From Chloroflexota bacterium (GTDB taxonomy: Bacteria; Chloroflexota; FW602-bin22; JACPRP01), in assembly GCA_016210495.1 (NCBI GenBank), contig JACQUC010000115.1, positions 1-64,000 on the forward strand: a DNA stretch of 64,000 bases, read 5' to 3'. The notes under the pieces are model-generated. The model had not been told where the DNA came from and did no database searches. It saw nothing but the letters and a program-made list of their open reading frames with translations. The translations under genes and the position numbers were made by a program. Shown in pieces: positions 1-8,753 of this stretch. Each line of letters starts with the position of its first letter. The first letter of the stretch is position 1.

Positions 1-219
1 AATAGACGAATGGGGTAGCGATAGAATAGGCCAAGTTGGCGTTCACACCGCCAACGGTAGCAGAAAACGCCCCCTTTGTTCGAGAACGAGCACATTATGC
101 AACAATTTCGCCGTTCGCCCCTACGTTAACTATGTCCCCAGCCGATATCCCTCAAATCGGCATTGACCTTAGGTTGATGCGCACGGGACTTCCACTTCGC
201 CCCGATCGCTTGTCACTTG

Positions 220-228
220 TGATATAAT
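220..228 (+). promoter_or_regulatory. Candidate extended -10 promoter for the first kinase operon
   Basis: A TGATATAAT sequence fits an extended -10 box (TGnTATAAT) about 130 bases upstream of the first histidine kinase. No matching -35 box lies 16-18 bases upstream, which is usual for extended -10 promoters. The rest of 1-357 shows no convincing gene. Confidence 0.4.
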
Positions 229-357
229 GGTTTCGCGAATGCTGACGATGGCGTCGGCTTCCGGAACACGAGCGATGCCTTTATGCGGACGAAACACGTG
301 GTACGTTCGGATCGAGCACCGTAACGCGTGGCATGCAGCACCCAAAGGCGGGCGTAC

Positions 358-2028
358 ATGACCGGTATCGTGGAGCTTAACTCAAACTTCCTGATCCTCG
401 TGTTCTTTGTTTACGGTCTGGCCTTCTTCACTATGGGTCTCGCGGTCGCGCTGGAATCCAGAAGGTCAACCGCTCTGGTCCTTGTCTCCAGCCTGAAGTA
501 TCTCGCCGCCTTCGGCATACTCCACAGCGCCGTCGAGTGGATCGAGATGTTTTCGCTCATTTTTGCGGATTCGCCTCTGGCGTTCAACGTCTTCTCTATG
601 CGCGTGACCAAGCTAATACTTATGGCTTTTTCCACCGTCTCCCTGCTGCAGTTTGCCGTGGGTCTGATAATTACGACCCTTCGCAGACACCACTGGCTGC
701 GCTGGGTGCCCTTTGTTCTTTTCGCGGGCTGGTTGTTCAGCTTCGTGGTCCCGCACCTCTACAGAATTCCCAGCGCCGAGGCCGTGGCCGGCGTCAGTTC
801 TTGCCTGCAGTGCCACCCCGGGCAATCAGAGGAGTATCTGGCGTTGAGCGGCGAATGGGTCACTAGCGCCGACATCTGGGCACGGTACCTGTTGTACCTG
901 CCGGGCTCGGTGCTGGCCGGTCTGGCCATGCTGAGCCAGCGCCCGGTGTTCAAGGCGATGCGCCTGCCGGCTCTCACGCGCTATTCGCTGTGGGCCGCCG
1001 TGATTTTCGGCTTCAATGCCTTCGTAGCCGGCTTGGTCGTCCCGCCCGGCCGACCACTCACCGCGTCAGTGCTGAACTACGCTTCGTTCTTCGCCGTGAC
1101 CCTGGTCCCGCCGCAGGTGTTTCGGGCAATGGCAGCAGTCGGGATCACTTATTGCATCGTGCGTATTCTCAGCATATTCGAGATTCAGCAGCGGCGCCAA
1201 CTCGAGAGGGCCGATAGGGAGCGCTTCGAGGCGCAGCAAAATGCCCTCGAAGCGCAGTTGCTCGCCAAGCGGCAGCTCGAAGAATGGAACAAGGAGCTCG
1301 AGGCGGGTATCGAGCAGAGGAGCATGGAAATCGAGGAGCGGAACAAGCAACTGGCCATCCTGGAGGAGCGGGATCGAATCGCCAGGGAGATGCACGACAG
1401 TCTCGGGCAGATCCTGGGTTATCTTGGGCTGAAGATAATCGAGGTCGAGCGCTGGCTTTCAAACGAAGAGCAGGCCAAAGCCAGGGCGGGCTTACGCGAA
1501 ATGGCGGGCGCGGTCAGGGGCGCCTGCGCGGACGTGCGCGAGTCCATTCTCAGTCTCAGGACAGGCCTATCCGACGGCGGGCTCTTTGAGGCGCTCGACA
1601 AGTATCTATCCAGGTTCGGCGACCAGGCGGGAGTTCGCACTGAGATGGTGTTGGGCGAAGGCGTCGAGCTTCAGCTTTCGCCTATCGCGGAGGTTCAGCT
1701 TCTGCGCATTGTTCAGGAGGCCCTGACCAACGTCAGGAAGCACGCGGGAGCGCAGCGAGCGACAGTTACATTCGAAAGCGTCGAGGATGGCATCAGAATT
1801 TCTATCGAAGACGATGGCCGTGGGTTTGAAATGGCGCAGGTAAGCCAGCAGAAGGGCAGACGCTTCGGCCTTCACACTATGCGCGAGAGGGCCGAAGAAA
1901 TAGGGGCGCGTTTCAGCGTCGACACGGCCCCGGGGCAGGGCACGAAAGTGATTATTGTAATACCCAAAGCTGAATTTGGGAGGAGCGCAAATGGAAACAG
2001 AAACCACGACCGTGCTATTAGTCGATGA
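358..2028 (+). CDS. Membrane histidine kinase with a CxxCH haem motif (NarL-type)
   Basis: This is a sensor histidine kinase of about 556 residues. Roughly seven hydrophobic segments fill residues 10-285. The loop between the fourth and fifth carries CLQCH at residues 149-153, a covalent c-type haem motif, which would face outside if the N-terminus is outside. A long coiled coil follows, then a HisKA_3 dimerisation domain with the phospho-acceptor in MHDSLG (His 346), then a HATPase_c domain with the N box in LTNVRKHA and the G box in DDGRGF. The ATG at 358 is preferred over the GTG at 328 because AAAGGCG lies about 8 bases upstream. The 3' end overlaps the response regulator by 38 bases, so the two are translationally coupled. 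Haem attachment is inferred from the motif alone; it likely senses redox state or a haem ligand. Confidence 0.85.
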   Translation: MTGIVELNSNFLILVFFVYGLAFFTMGLAVALESRRSTALVLVSSLKYLAAFGILHSAVEWIEMFSLIFADSPLAFNVFSMRVTKLILMAFSTVSLLQFAVGLIITTLRRHHWLRWVPFVLFAGWLFSFVVPHLYRIPSAEAVAGVSSCLQCHPGQSEEYLALSGEWVTSADIWARYLLYLPGSVLAGLAMLSQRPVFKAMRLPALTRYSLWAAVIFGFNAFVAGLVVPPGRPLTASVLNYASFFAVTLVPPQVFRAMAAVGITYCIVRILSIFEIQQRRQLERADRERFEAQQNALEAQLLAKRQLEEWNKELEAGIEQRSMEIEERNKQLAILEERDRIAREMHDSLGQILGYLGLKIIEVERWLSNEEQAKARAGLREMAGAVRGACADVRESILSLRTGLSDGGLFEALDKYLSRFGDQAGVRTEMVLGEGVELQLSPIAEVQLLRIVQEALTNVRKHAGAQRATVTFESVEDGIRISIEDDGRGFEMAQVSQQKGRRFGLHTMRERAEEIGARFSVDTAPGQGTKVIIVIPKAEFGRSANGNRNHDRAISR

Positions 2029-2662
2029 CCACGCCTTATTTCGACAGGGCCTCGCCAGCCTGCTGTCTTCTCAGCCAGGTATCGAGGTGGTGGGCGAGGC
2101 GGCAAACGGCCAGGAGGCCTTGGAGAGAGCCAGGGACATCCTTCCCGACCTGATCCTTATGGACGTGAAGATGCCCGGCGTTGACGGTCTGGAGGCCACG
2201 CGCAGAATAAAACAGGAGCTTCCTCACACCAGAATCGTAATCTTGACCGTATCGGAGGATGACCAGGACCTCTTCGAGGCCATCAAGAGCGGAGCCGAGG
2301 GCTATCTCTTGAAGACGTTGAAGGCTGAGCAGTTGTTTGAGTCGCTGAAGGGTGTCTTTCGGGGCGAGGCTCCCATCTCGCCGGGGATGGCGCGCAAGCT
2401 GCTGAACGAGTTCGCTCAGCTCACTCGCAAACCCGAGACTCCCGTGGCGCTTCGGGATGAGCTGACTCGCCGCGAAAAAGAGGTGCTGCAACGGCTCAGC
2501 GATGGCTCTACCGACAAGGAGATCGCCGCTCACCTGTGTATCAGCCGCCGCACGGTCAAGAACCACGTGCACAATATCCTCGAGAAGCTACATTTGCAGA
2601 ACCGCGTGCAGGCCACGGCTTACGCTCTGCGCGAGGGATTGGTGAAAGGTCAAACCCAATAG
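1991..2662 (+). CDS. LuxR/NarL-family response regulator
   Basis: This is the partner of the upstream haem-motif kinase, 223 residues. An N-terminal receiver domain has the acidic pair in LLVDDH and the phospho-acceptor Asp 58 in [10 protein letters not shown]-terminal LuxR-type helix-turn-helix follows (residues about 160-215, [12 protein letters not shown] and [11 protein letters not shown]). The ATG at 1991 is chosen because GGGAGGAG lies 6 bases upstream inside the kinase gene; an in-frame TTG at 1976 lacks such a site. A strong terminator follows. Its probable targets are the nearby cytochrome genes, which is an inference from position. Confidence 0.93.
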   Translation: METETTTVLLVDDHALFRQGLASLLSSQPGIEVVGEAANGQEALERARDILPDLILMDVKMPGVDGLEATRRIKQELPHTRIVILTVSEDDQDLFEAIKSGAEGYLLKTLKAEQLFESLKGVFRGEAPISPGMARKLLNEFAQLTRKPETPVALRDELTRREKEVLQRLSDGSTDKEIAAHLCISRRTVKNHVHNILEKLHLQNRVQATAYALREGLVKGQTQ

Positions 2663-2733
2663 GTCTGGTTCATTCGATACCCCTCGGCCGCCTTTGTCTA
2701 GTCCAGTGGCTCTAGGTGCCCCTGCTTCCACAT

Positions 2734-2764
2734 AGGCCCGTCCAAGCTCGGATGGGCCTTTTTT
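2734..2764 (+). terminator. Rho-independent terminator after the first two-component pair
   Basis: A 10-bp stem (AGGCCCGTCC with GGATGGGCCT, one G-U pair), a 6-base loop and a run of six T. An almost identical terminator lies at 8605-8634, and similarity continues downstream of both. Confidence 0.88.
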
Positions 2765-2781
2765 GGACCCCAAAGATAAGG

Positions 2782-2821
2782 CCATCGAACGATGGAAGTG
2801 TGAGCTCCAAGGTCTTACGAT
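2782..2821 (+). promoter_or_regulatory. Conserved bipartite site upstream of the 11-haem cytochrome (copy 1)
   Basis: CCATCGAACGAT at 2782-2793 is followed after exactly 21 bases by TTACGAT at 2815-2821. The same two blocks with the same spacing occur at 8651-8690. TACGAT could be a -10 box. CCATCGAACGAT would then sit where an activator binds near -35/-45, as no good -35 hexamer is present. Binding by one of the LuxR-type regulators is a guess. Confidence 0.5.
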
Positions 2822-2841
2822 AATCTTCGGGGGAATTGAAC

Positions 2842-4146
2842 ATGGAACATCGCTTACGTCGTCTATCAGCTCTAGCGATTCTTGCCTTTGCTTACCTTGC
2901 TCTGGCATTTCTCTTGGCGTCGCCTGCACGCACTGAGTCACTGGCTCAAGAGAGAACTCCTCATTCGATCGAAGGGCGGGGCGATTGCCTCGCCTGCCAC
3001 AGAGAGGGAGGGGTCAAGCCGGTCACAGCAGGGCATTTCGGCCGCGGGAACGATACGTGTGTGGCTTGCCATCCGGTCGCCCGTGCCGCTTCTCCTGCTG
3101 CCCAGCCGGCGCCAGAATCCGAGAAACCGTCGGCTTCCCAGCAACAGCCGCTGCCAGAGGGCAACCGAGTTCAGGGGAGCGCTGCGTGTCTCGAGTGCCA
3201 CCAGCGGGAGACCCTCTCGCTGACCTTTGAAAACGGCGAGACACTGTCGCTCTACCTCCAACCGGAGGCGTATGAGAAGTCCGTTCACGGCGGAAAGCTT
3301 GCCTGCACCGACTGCCACGCCAACGTCGCCAGGTATCCCCATCCCAAAACCAGGCTGACCAGTCGGCGAGACTACGTCATCGCGCAATATGACACGTGCA
3401 AGCGCTGTCATTTCGCCAACTACACTAAGACCCTCGATAGCGTGCACTATCAGGTCTTCAGCACCGGCGAGAAAAACGCGCCGGTGTGCACCGATTGCCA
3501 CACCGCGCACACCGTGGCGCTACCGGCCGAGCCGCGAGCGAAGATCTCCGACGCCTGCGGGCGGTGCCATACCAAGGTGTACGAAGACTACGCCGGCAGC
3601 GTTCACGGTTGGGCGCTCCTGGACGAAGGCAACCCGGACGTGCCCGTGTGCACGACCTGCCACGGCGTTCACAGCATCCAGAGCGCAAGCTCCGCATCGT
3701 TTCATCTTGCCTCCACCGAGCTCTGCGCCAAGTGTCACAGCGACAAGAAGCTTATGGACAAATATGGCATTTCCTCCAACGTGCTGCAGACCTATCTCGA
3801 CGATTTCCACGGCAAGACGGTGAGCTTCGCCAGGCAGCAGTCTCGTACTGTCTGGTCCGACAAGGCGGTTTGTACCGACTGTCACGGCGTGCACGAGATA
3901 AAGAAGACCGACGATCCAACTGCGCCGACCATGAAGGCCAACCTGTCGAAAACCTGCCAAAAGTGTCATCCCGAAGCGACGGAGAACTTTTCTGCTGCAT
4001 GGCTTTCGCATTACGATCCAAGCCTGAAAAAGGCCTCCATCGTGTACCTTGTGAAAGCCTACTACTGGATCCTGATCCCGGCCATGGTCGGTGGGCTGGC
4101 CTTGCACATCCTGCTCGATCTCTGGCGTCTGGCCAGGAACAGGTAA
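2842..4146 (+). CDS. Undecahaem (11 CxxCH) membrane-anchored cytochrome c
   Basis: A 434-residue multihaem cytochrome. A hydrophobic signal or anchor segment spans about residues 10-32, eleven CxxCH motifs follow (CLACH, CVACH, CLECH, CTDCH, CKRCH, CTDCH, CGRCH, CTTCH, CAKCH, CTDCH, CQKCH), and a transmembrane helix lies near the C-terminus (about residues 398-425). Many CxxCH motifs are followed by additional His residues, as in NrfB/c3-like families with paired motifs. The ATG at 2842 has GGGGGA about 7 bases upstream. The next gene, 16 bases away, encodes a cytochrome b-like protein, so together they look like a quinol-linked electron transfer module on the outer face of the membrane. The terminal electron partner is unknown. 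Confidence 0.9.
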   Translation: MEHRLRRLSALAILAFAYLALAFLLASPARTESLAQERTPHSIEGRGDCLACHREGGVKPVTAGHFGRGNDTCVACHPVARAASPAAQPAPESEKPSASQQQPLPEGNRVQGSAACLECHQRETLSLTFENGETLSLYLQPEAYEKSVHGGKLACTDCHANVARYPHPKTRLTSRRDYVIAQYDTCKRCHFANYTKTLDSVHYQVFSTGEKNAPVCTDCHTAHTVALPAEPRAKISDACGRCHTKVYEDYAGSVHGWALLDEGNPDVPVCTTCHGVHSIQSASSASFHLASTELCAKCHSDKKLMDKYGISSNVLQTYLDDFHGKTVSFARQQSRTVWSDKAVCTDCHGVHEIKKTDDPTAPTMKANLSKTCQKCHPEATENFSAAWLSHYDPSLKKASIVYLVKAYYWILIPAMVGGLALHILLDLWRLARNR

Positions 4147-4162
4147 GAATGGAGCCCCGAAG

Positions 4163-4990
4163 ATGAACGAGCGCGCATCGACTGAGCCGAAACTCGTACA
4201 GGCCGAGGAATTCGTTAGGTTCAATCCCGGCCAACGCTTGGAGCATTTCCTGTTGATGGTAGCCTTTCTTGGCCTATGCCTTACCGGTATTCCCCAGAAG
4301 TTCTACGGCGAAGCCTGGGCGTCCTGGCTCATCCTCTTGATGGGCGGCATCGAGACCACCAGGCTTATCCACAGGTTTTTCGCCGTGCTGCTCGTCCTAG
4401 AATCGCTCTATCACGTGTTCTACATCGTCCTGGGCCTGCTGCGAGGTAACCAGCGGCCATCCATGGTCCCCAAGCTTCAGGATTTCCGTGACTCCTTTGG
4501 CATGCTCAGGTATTCCGTTGGGCTGTTGCCGGAACCCCCAAAATTCGATCGTTACGATTACAGGCAGAAGTTCGAGTACTGGGGCCTCGTGCTGGGAAAC
4601 TTCATAATGATCGCGACCGGCGCTATCCTCTGGTTTCCGGTTCTCGCGACGCGCCTCCTGCCGGGTGAGCTCATTCCGGCCGCCAAAGAGGCGCATAGTG
4701 GGGAAGCGCTCCTGGCTTTGCTCGTCATAACGGTGTGGCACCTTTACAGCGTTCACCTTAGCCCGGTTCAGTTCCCTGGTGACACGTCTATCTTCACCGG
4801 GAGGATCTCGAAACGAAGGTTGATCGAGGAACATCCTTTGGAGTACTTGCGCCTGGCACGTCTGGGCCGGCAGGGCATACGTAGGGACGAGGCCCCCTCG
4901 CCCTCTCTTTCTGCCAATGGGGGGCAGGACGAGACTGGCCACATACACGGGGAAGACGAATGGGCGCCGTATTCTGAATCGAGTCAGTGA
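4163..4990 (+). CDS. Cytochrome b/b6-like integral membrane protein
   Basis: A 275-residue membrane protein with about four or five hydrophobic segments and His residues in helices (RLEHFLL, RLIHRFF, SLYHVFY, VWHLYSVH) that fit axial ligands of b haems. The pattern matches formate dehydrogenase gamma/thiosulfate reductase-type membrane anchors. The ATG at 4163 is chosen over an upstream in-frame start because GGAG lies 8 bases upstream. It lies 16 bases after the 11-haem cytochrome and probably passes quinol electrons to it. The hydrophilic C-terminal tail (about 45 residues) is not recognised. Confidence 0.8.
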   Translation: MNERASTEPKLVQAEEFVRFNPGQRLEHFLLMVAFLGLCLTGIPQKFYGEAWASWLILLMGGIETTRLIHRFFAVLLVLESLYHVFYIVLGLLRGNQRPSMVPKLQDFRDSFGMLRYSVGLLPEPPKFDRYDYRQKFEYWGLVLGNFIMIATGAILWFPVLATRLLPGELIPAAKEAHSGEALLALLVITVWHLYSVHLSPVQFPGDTSIFTGRISKRRLIEEHPLEYLRLARLGRQGIRRDEAPSPSLSANGGQDETGHIHGEDEWAPYSESSQ

Positions 4991-5016
4991 GTGGGCGGTA
5001 GCCCAGAGGTGCGGCT

Positions 5017-5036
5017 ATGAACGTTAGTGCGTTCAT
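5017..5036. promoter_or_regulatory. Short perfect inverted repeat upstream of the second kinase
   Basis: ATGAACG and CGTTCAT flank a 6-base loop just upstream of the AGGAG ribosome site of the gene at 5049. It could be an operator or a weak hairpin affecting translation. Confidence 0.35.
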
Positions 5037-5048
5037 TAGGAGTTCCGA

Positions 5049-6947
5049 ATGCTTGCTAACGGGGGCTTGCAAAGACGAATAGTCGTGCTGGTAGCGACGG
5101 GCATGGCTGTGGTGCTAGCTTTGCTCGGCACGCTGAGCACGCTGGCCGTCGATGAGAGCACACGACGCACCCTTCAGGAACGCCTTAATCTGGCAGAGGC
5201 TGCCGCCCAACATCTGGATGATGTTCTTAAGCAGAACCTTGAGGTGCTTCAGGGGGTCGCCTTCTTTCACGGTGTCGACATCCAGGATGCCGACTTGGAT
5301 CCCGAGCGCAGGGCGTTGCACGACGCGTACTTCCACACCATCTTTGGGGATGGTGTTTATCTGGTCGACAGAGCCGGGATGACGCTCTGGAGAGAACCGG
5401 CGGTGGTCGAGCCTTTTCCCGAGCTAAGCCAGTATGCCCACGTTAGGGAGGCTTTCGGAACCGGCAAGCCCGTGATCTCGGACATCTATGTTACAGCCGT
5501 GGGACGTCCGGTCGTCTCCATGGTGATCCCCGTCAAGAATGCGCAAGGCGAGCTGGTCGGCCTAGTTGGCGGCGATATCGACGTTACTTCAACCGGACTT
5601 CAGAAGATCATTCAGCCTATGGGCCTGGGCCCATCTGGTTACGTCCAGGTTGTGGACAGCAAGGGAATGGTGCTTGCGGCGTCTACTCGCTCGGACGTCT
5701 TGAAGGAGAGCGACCATAGCAACCGTATGGCGGGGCTGATTCAACAAAGGCGACCGGTCGTCAGTACCTGCCACGACTGCCACCAGCCGACAGCTTCCGC
5801 CGGAGCTATGGCTACAAAAGGCCAGGAAGTGATGGCCTTCGTCCCACTCCAGGCTGCGCCCTGGGGCCTAGTCATCCGCGAGCCCGAGCACGAGGCACTG
5901 GCACCCGCCCGCCGCTTGCAGCAACAGTTCCTGCTCTTCGGCACCCCGGTTTTCTTCATCGCGATTGCATTGGCCTGGGGTGCGGCCCAAAGCGTTGTCA
6001 GACCCATTACTACCCTGACGCGCGCGGCCGAGAAGATCGCCAACGGTAATCTTTCCAACAGAACGCCGTTCCTGGGAGAAGACGAAATCGGTCGCCTGGC
6101 GCTGACCTTTGACGTCATGCGTGTAAAGCTCAAGGAGTCGCTCGACAGCTTCCAGCGACTGAACAGGGAGCTAGAGAGCAGGGTCGAGCAGAGGGCCAGA
6201 GACCTCAGAGCATCCGAAGGAGAATTGCAGCAGCGCAACCGGGAGCTCTCTATGCTGTACGGCGAGCTGGTGATCAAGGACCAGACACGCGGCGAGCTAC
6301 TGCGGAAAGTGATCACGGCGCAAGAAGACGAGCGCAAGAGAATCGCTCGCGAGCTGCACGACGAGACCAGCCAGAGCCTGGCTGCGCTCGTGGTGGCGCT
6401 GGAGGCGATGACGGTGTCGCCGGACCGGGGCAGCGTAGAACTGAAGAAAAGAATCGAAACCGTGAAAAGTCTTGCCGTGCGGACCCTGGACAATATCAAC
6501 GAGCTTATTTTCGATTTACGGCCCGCGCTTCTGGACGATCTGGGCCTCATCCCGGCCATCAAGTGGTATGCGGAGAGTCGGCTCCAGGCTGGCGGTGTCA
6601 AGGTCCATATCGAGACTTGTGGCGACGAAAGGCGTCTGCCTCCCGAGGTCGAAACGGCGCTGTTCCGCACGACGCAGGAGGCTATCACCAACATCGCCAA
6701 GCACGCCCACGCTGACAATGTCGCCGTTACCCTGGGCTTCGACGACTCCAGCGTGAGCGTGGAGATCGAGGACGACGGCGATGGTTTCGACGTTAGTGCC
6801 GCTTCCAAGTCTACCTCTGACGGGGCTTTTGGCCTACTTGGCATGCGGGAGCGCGTCACCCTTCTGGATGGAAATCTCGACATCAGCTCCGAGCCGGGTG
6901 GTGGCACGAGAGTGAGTATTGTGGTGCCATTGGGCCACAGGGGGTGA
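5049..6947 (+). CDS. Cache-like sensor histidine kinase with CxxCH haem motif and HAMP
   Basis: A 632-residue sensor kinase. A transmembrane helix (about residues 7-28) is followed by an extracytoplasmic Cache/CHASE-like domain to about residue 285, which contains CHDCH at residues 241-245, a c-type haem motif. A second transmembrane helix (about 293-315), a HAMP domain (VRPITTLTRAAEKIANG), a coiled coil, a HisKA_3 domain with His 437 in ELHDETSQ and a HATPase_c domain (ITNIAKHA, DDGDGF) follow. The ATG at 5049 has AGGAG 6 bases upstream. The response regulator follows 5 bases after its stop codon. This is the second kinase in the locus with a haem motif in its outer part, though the two sensor domains are unrelated in layout. 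Confidence 0.88.
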   Translation: MLANGGLQRRIVVLVATGMAVVLALLGTLSTLAVDESTRRTLQERLNLAEAAAQHLDDVLKQNLEVLQGVAFFHGVDIQDADLDPERRALHDAYFHTIFGDGVYLVDRAGMTLWREPAVVEPFPELSQYAHVREAFGTGKPVISDIYVTAVGRPVVSMVIPVKNAQGELVGLVGGDIDVTSTGLQKIIQPMGLGPSGYVQVVDSKGMVLAASTRSDVLKESDHSNRMAGLIQQRRPVVSTCHDCHQPTASAGAMATKGQEVMAFVPLQAAPWGLVIREPEHEALAPARRLQQQFLLFGTPVFFIAIALAWGAAQSVVRPITTLTRAAEKIANGNLSNRTPFLGEDEIGRLALTFDVMRVKLKESLDSFQRLNRELESRVEQRARDLRASEGELQQRNRELSMLYGELVIKDQTRGELLRKVITAQEDERKRIARELHDETSQSLAALVVALEAMTVSPDRGSVELKKRIETVKSLAVRTLDNINELIFDLRPALLDDLGLIPAIKWYAESRLQAGGVKVHIETCGDERRLPPEVETALFRTTQEAITNIAKHAHADNVAVTLGFDDSSVSVEIEDDGDGFDVSAASKSTSDGAFGLLGMRERVTLLDGNLDISSEPGGGTRVSIVVPLGHRG

Positions 6948-6952
6948 TCGCG

Positions 6953-7606
6953 ATGGCAAAGATCAGAGTGCTGCTGGTCGACGACCACACCATTTTGCGC
7001 GATGGTATTCGTGCGCTGCTATCCCTCTACGACGACATCGAGGTCGTGGGAGAGGCAAGCGATGGAAGAGAGGCCATCGAGCGGGTTCGTGAGGTCCGGA
7101 CCGACGTAATCCTGATGGACCTGGCGATGCCAGGCCTGGGGGGGCTGGAAGCGACTATGGAGATCCGCAAGGAGAGCCCTGGCTGCAAGGTCCTTATTCT
7201 GACCCAGCACGAGAACAAGGAGTACATCTTCCCAATCCTCAGGGCGGGTGCCGTGGGATACGTGCTGAAGAGAGCGGCTGGAACCGACCTGGTCACGGCC
7301 ATCCGCGCTGTTGCCAGGGGAGAATCGTTCCTCGATCCGGCTGTGGCAAAGATGGTCATCGACGGTTACGTGGGAAGGGCGCACGGGCAAAGCGACGCCG
7401 AGGTATTAGACAGGCTTTCCGATAGAGAAAAGCAGGTGCTCAAGCTGGTGGCAGAGGGCCGTAGCAACAAAGAAATCGGCGACCTACTGTGTCTCAGCGT
7501 GAAGACGGTCATGGGCCATCGCGCGAACGTGATGGAGAAGCTTGGAATCCACAACCGCACCGAGTTGGTGAAGTACGCGATTCGGATGGGGCTCATCGGA
7601 GTGTAG
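6953..7606 (+). CDS. LuxR/NarL-family response regulator
   Basis: A 217-residue regulator paired with the kinase immediately upstream. The receiver domain shows VLLVDDH and LMDLAMPG, and the conserved Lys lies in YVLKRAAG. A LuxR-type helix-turn-helix occupies about residues 150-210 (LSDREKQVLKLV, CLSVKTVMGHR). A GTG at 6944 overlaps the kinase stop, but the ATG at 6953 has a G-rich SD 8 bases upstream and gives the usual N-terminus. Confidence 0.93.
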   Translation: MAKIRVLLVDDHTILRDGIRALLSLYDDIEVVGEASDGREAIERVREVRTDVILMDLAMPGLGGLEATMEIRKESPGCKVLILTQHENKEYIFPILRAGAVGYVLKRAAGTDLVTAIRAVARGESFLDPAVAKMVIDGYVGRAHGQSDAEVLDRLSDREKQVLKLVAEGRSNKEIGDLLCLSVKTVMGHRANVMEKLGIHNRTELVKYAIRMGLIGV

Positions 7607-7642
7607 CGCACAATCGAGCAACATCTTCGGCGACGTCTCGCA

Positions 7643-7750
7643 GGGGCAACCACACGCGGTTGCTCCCTCGCCCTTGTACGGCCAACCCTGTGTAGTTGCC
7701 CCATCGCTTGTACGGGCAACCCCTGTGTGGTTGCCCCCTCGCTTTCATAC
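7643..7750. repeat. Three tandem GGGCAACC hairpin repeats after the second regulator
   Basis: Three imperfect palindromes of about 24 bases (7643-7667, 7680-7702, 7714-7737), each of the form GGGCAACC...GGTTGCCCC. They are separated by a shared CTTGTACGG-like spacer. They may end transcription of the operon. The spacers are too short and too alike for a CRISPR. The rest of 7607-8053 shows no gene. Confidence 0.7.
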
Positions 7751-8053
7751 GGCTTCGTGTCATTCTGCCCATCCTACCCCTGAGTGGGCGCACTAAGTAG
7801 ATCGTTTTCCTTCGCCTGAATAGGCCGTTTTCCCCTCCTAATTCAAGGCTGTACTGGGTGTTCTTCGAGCCGTTTTCTCCGCCAGAAACAGGGCGTTCTG
7901 CCGATTCACGCCTTTGCTGCCAGAGATTACCATATGATTGGAGAGGATGGTGCCCAAACTCGAAAGCACGAGGCAAAGATGCCTGGTGATCCGGCGGCCG
8001 ACAGCGTTGTCGGCCCTCTCCCGGACTTCAACTTAGGACAGGAGGTAACACCG

Positions 8054-8509
8054 ATGTTCAAACGATTTCCCGGCGGAGCGCTCGTGAAAGACGGTACTTA
8101 TCTTGACCTGCGTGAAGGAGCGTTTGTGTCGATTCCCCAGGATGGCGACCATCTCCCTGGTGGAGGTGATCGGACCTTCATCAAGGCGCCGTTGTCGCTG
8201 GTGTTGGTTCTCGGGCCCCTCCTCGGCCTGCTGTTCGTGATCTTCCTGCCGCTGGCCGTGCCGCTGCTCGTCGGGACCCTGCTAGTGCAAAGGCTGCGGC
8301 GCACGATGCCGGCCATACGGGATACTGCCATCCAAGTGACGACTTTTGGCCAGCGGCCCGGCATGGCTCATCTTCAAATGAAGGGTGACAGCAAGGTCAA
8401 TGACGAACAAGCAAAGGAGCCGGAAGACACGTCTGTGGACGAGTTGGACAGCTTTATCGATGATCTGGAAAGGGATATTGCCCAGAGACGCGAGGCGGGC
8501 GAAAAGTAG
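8054..8509 (+). CDS. Small membrane protein of unknown function
   Basis: A 151-residue protein without a recognised family. A polar N-terminus is followed by one long hydrophobic stretch of about 45 residues (about 45-75, LSLVLVLGPLLGLLF and following), enough for one or two membrane helices. An acidic, coiled-coil-like C-terminus (DELDSFIDDLERD) follows. The ATG at 8054 has a textbook AGGAGGT 7 bases upstream, so the longer in-frame ORF from 7934 is not used. A strong terminator follows at 8605. Its place between the kinases and the second cytochrome suggests a role in the same redox locus. Confidence 0.7.
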   Translation: MFKRFPGGALVKDGTYLDLREGAFVSIPQDGDHLPGGGDRTFIKAPLSLVLVLGPLLGLLFVIFLPLAVPLLVGTLLVQRLRRTMPAIRDTAIQVTTFGQRPGMAHLQMKGDSKVNDEQAKEPEDTSVDELDSFIDDLERDIAQRREAGEK

Positions 8510-8604
8510 TCGATTCGATTGTGCTGGTGGGCTTTGGTACCCATGATACATCCTCCGTGTCGGCTTGATAGTGCCCTGGCTCCATATGCGCGGGGATCGA
8601 TGCG

Positions 8605-8634
8605 AGGCCCATCCGAAAAGGATGGGCCTTTTTT
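8605..8634 (+). terminator. Rho-independent terminator, near-copy of the one at 2734
   Basis: A perfect 10-bp stem (AGGCCCATCC with GGATGGGCCT), loop GAAAA and six T. It differs from 2734-2764 in one stem base and the loop. Confidence 0.92.
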
Positions 8635-8650
8635 AGGCCCTGAAATGAAG

Positions 8651-8690
8651 CCATCGAACGATAGATACGTCGACAGACAACGGTTACGAT
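8651..8690 (+). promoter_or_regulatory. Conserved bipartite site upstream of the orphan receiver (copy 2)
   Basis: CCATCGAACGAT at 8651-8662 and TTACGAT at 8684-8690 are separated by 21 bases, as at 2782-2821, and the intervening bases differ. Conservation of two blocks and their spacing around unrelated sequence points to protein binding. Confidence 0.5.
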
Positions 8691-8753
8691 GTAGCTGTGA
8701 TCGGACGATATGTTTGATGGACGAAAGCCGAATGTCGCGAAAGGTGACTCGGG

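Noticed and set aside
36..227. 63-codon ORF near the window start
   Set aside because: No ribosome site, no family pattern, and it ends just before the candidate promoter; likely chance.
2842..4146. CxxCH motifs as zinc sites instead of haem sites
   Set aside because: Eleven motifs after a signal-like segment, plus ccsA and haem genes nearby, make c-type haem far more likely.
7643..7750. Three regularly spaced repeats as possible CRISPR
   Set aside because: The units are palindromic, diverged, and separated by a shared short spacer of about 12 bases; no cas gene is in the window.
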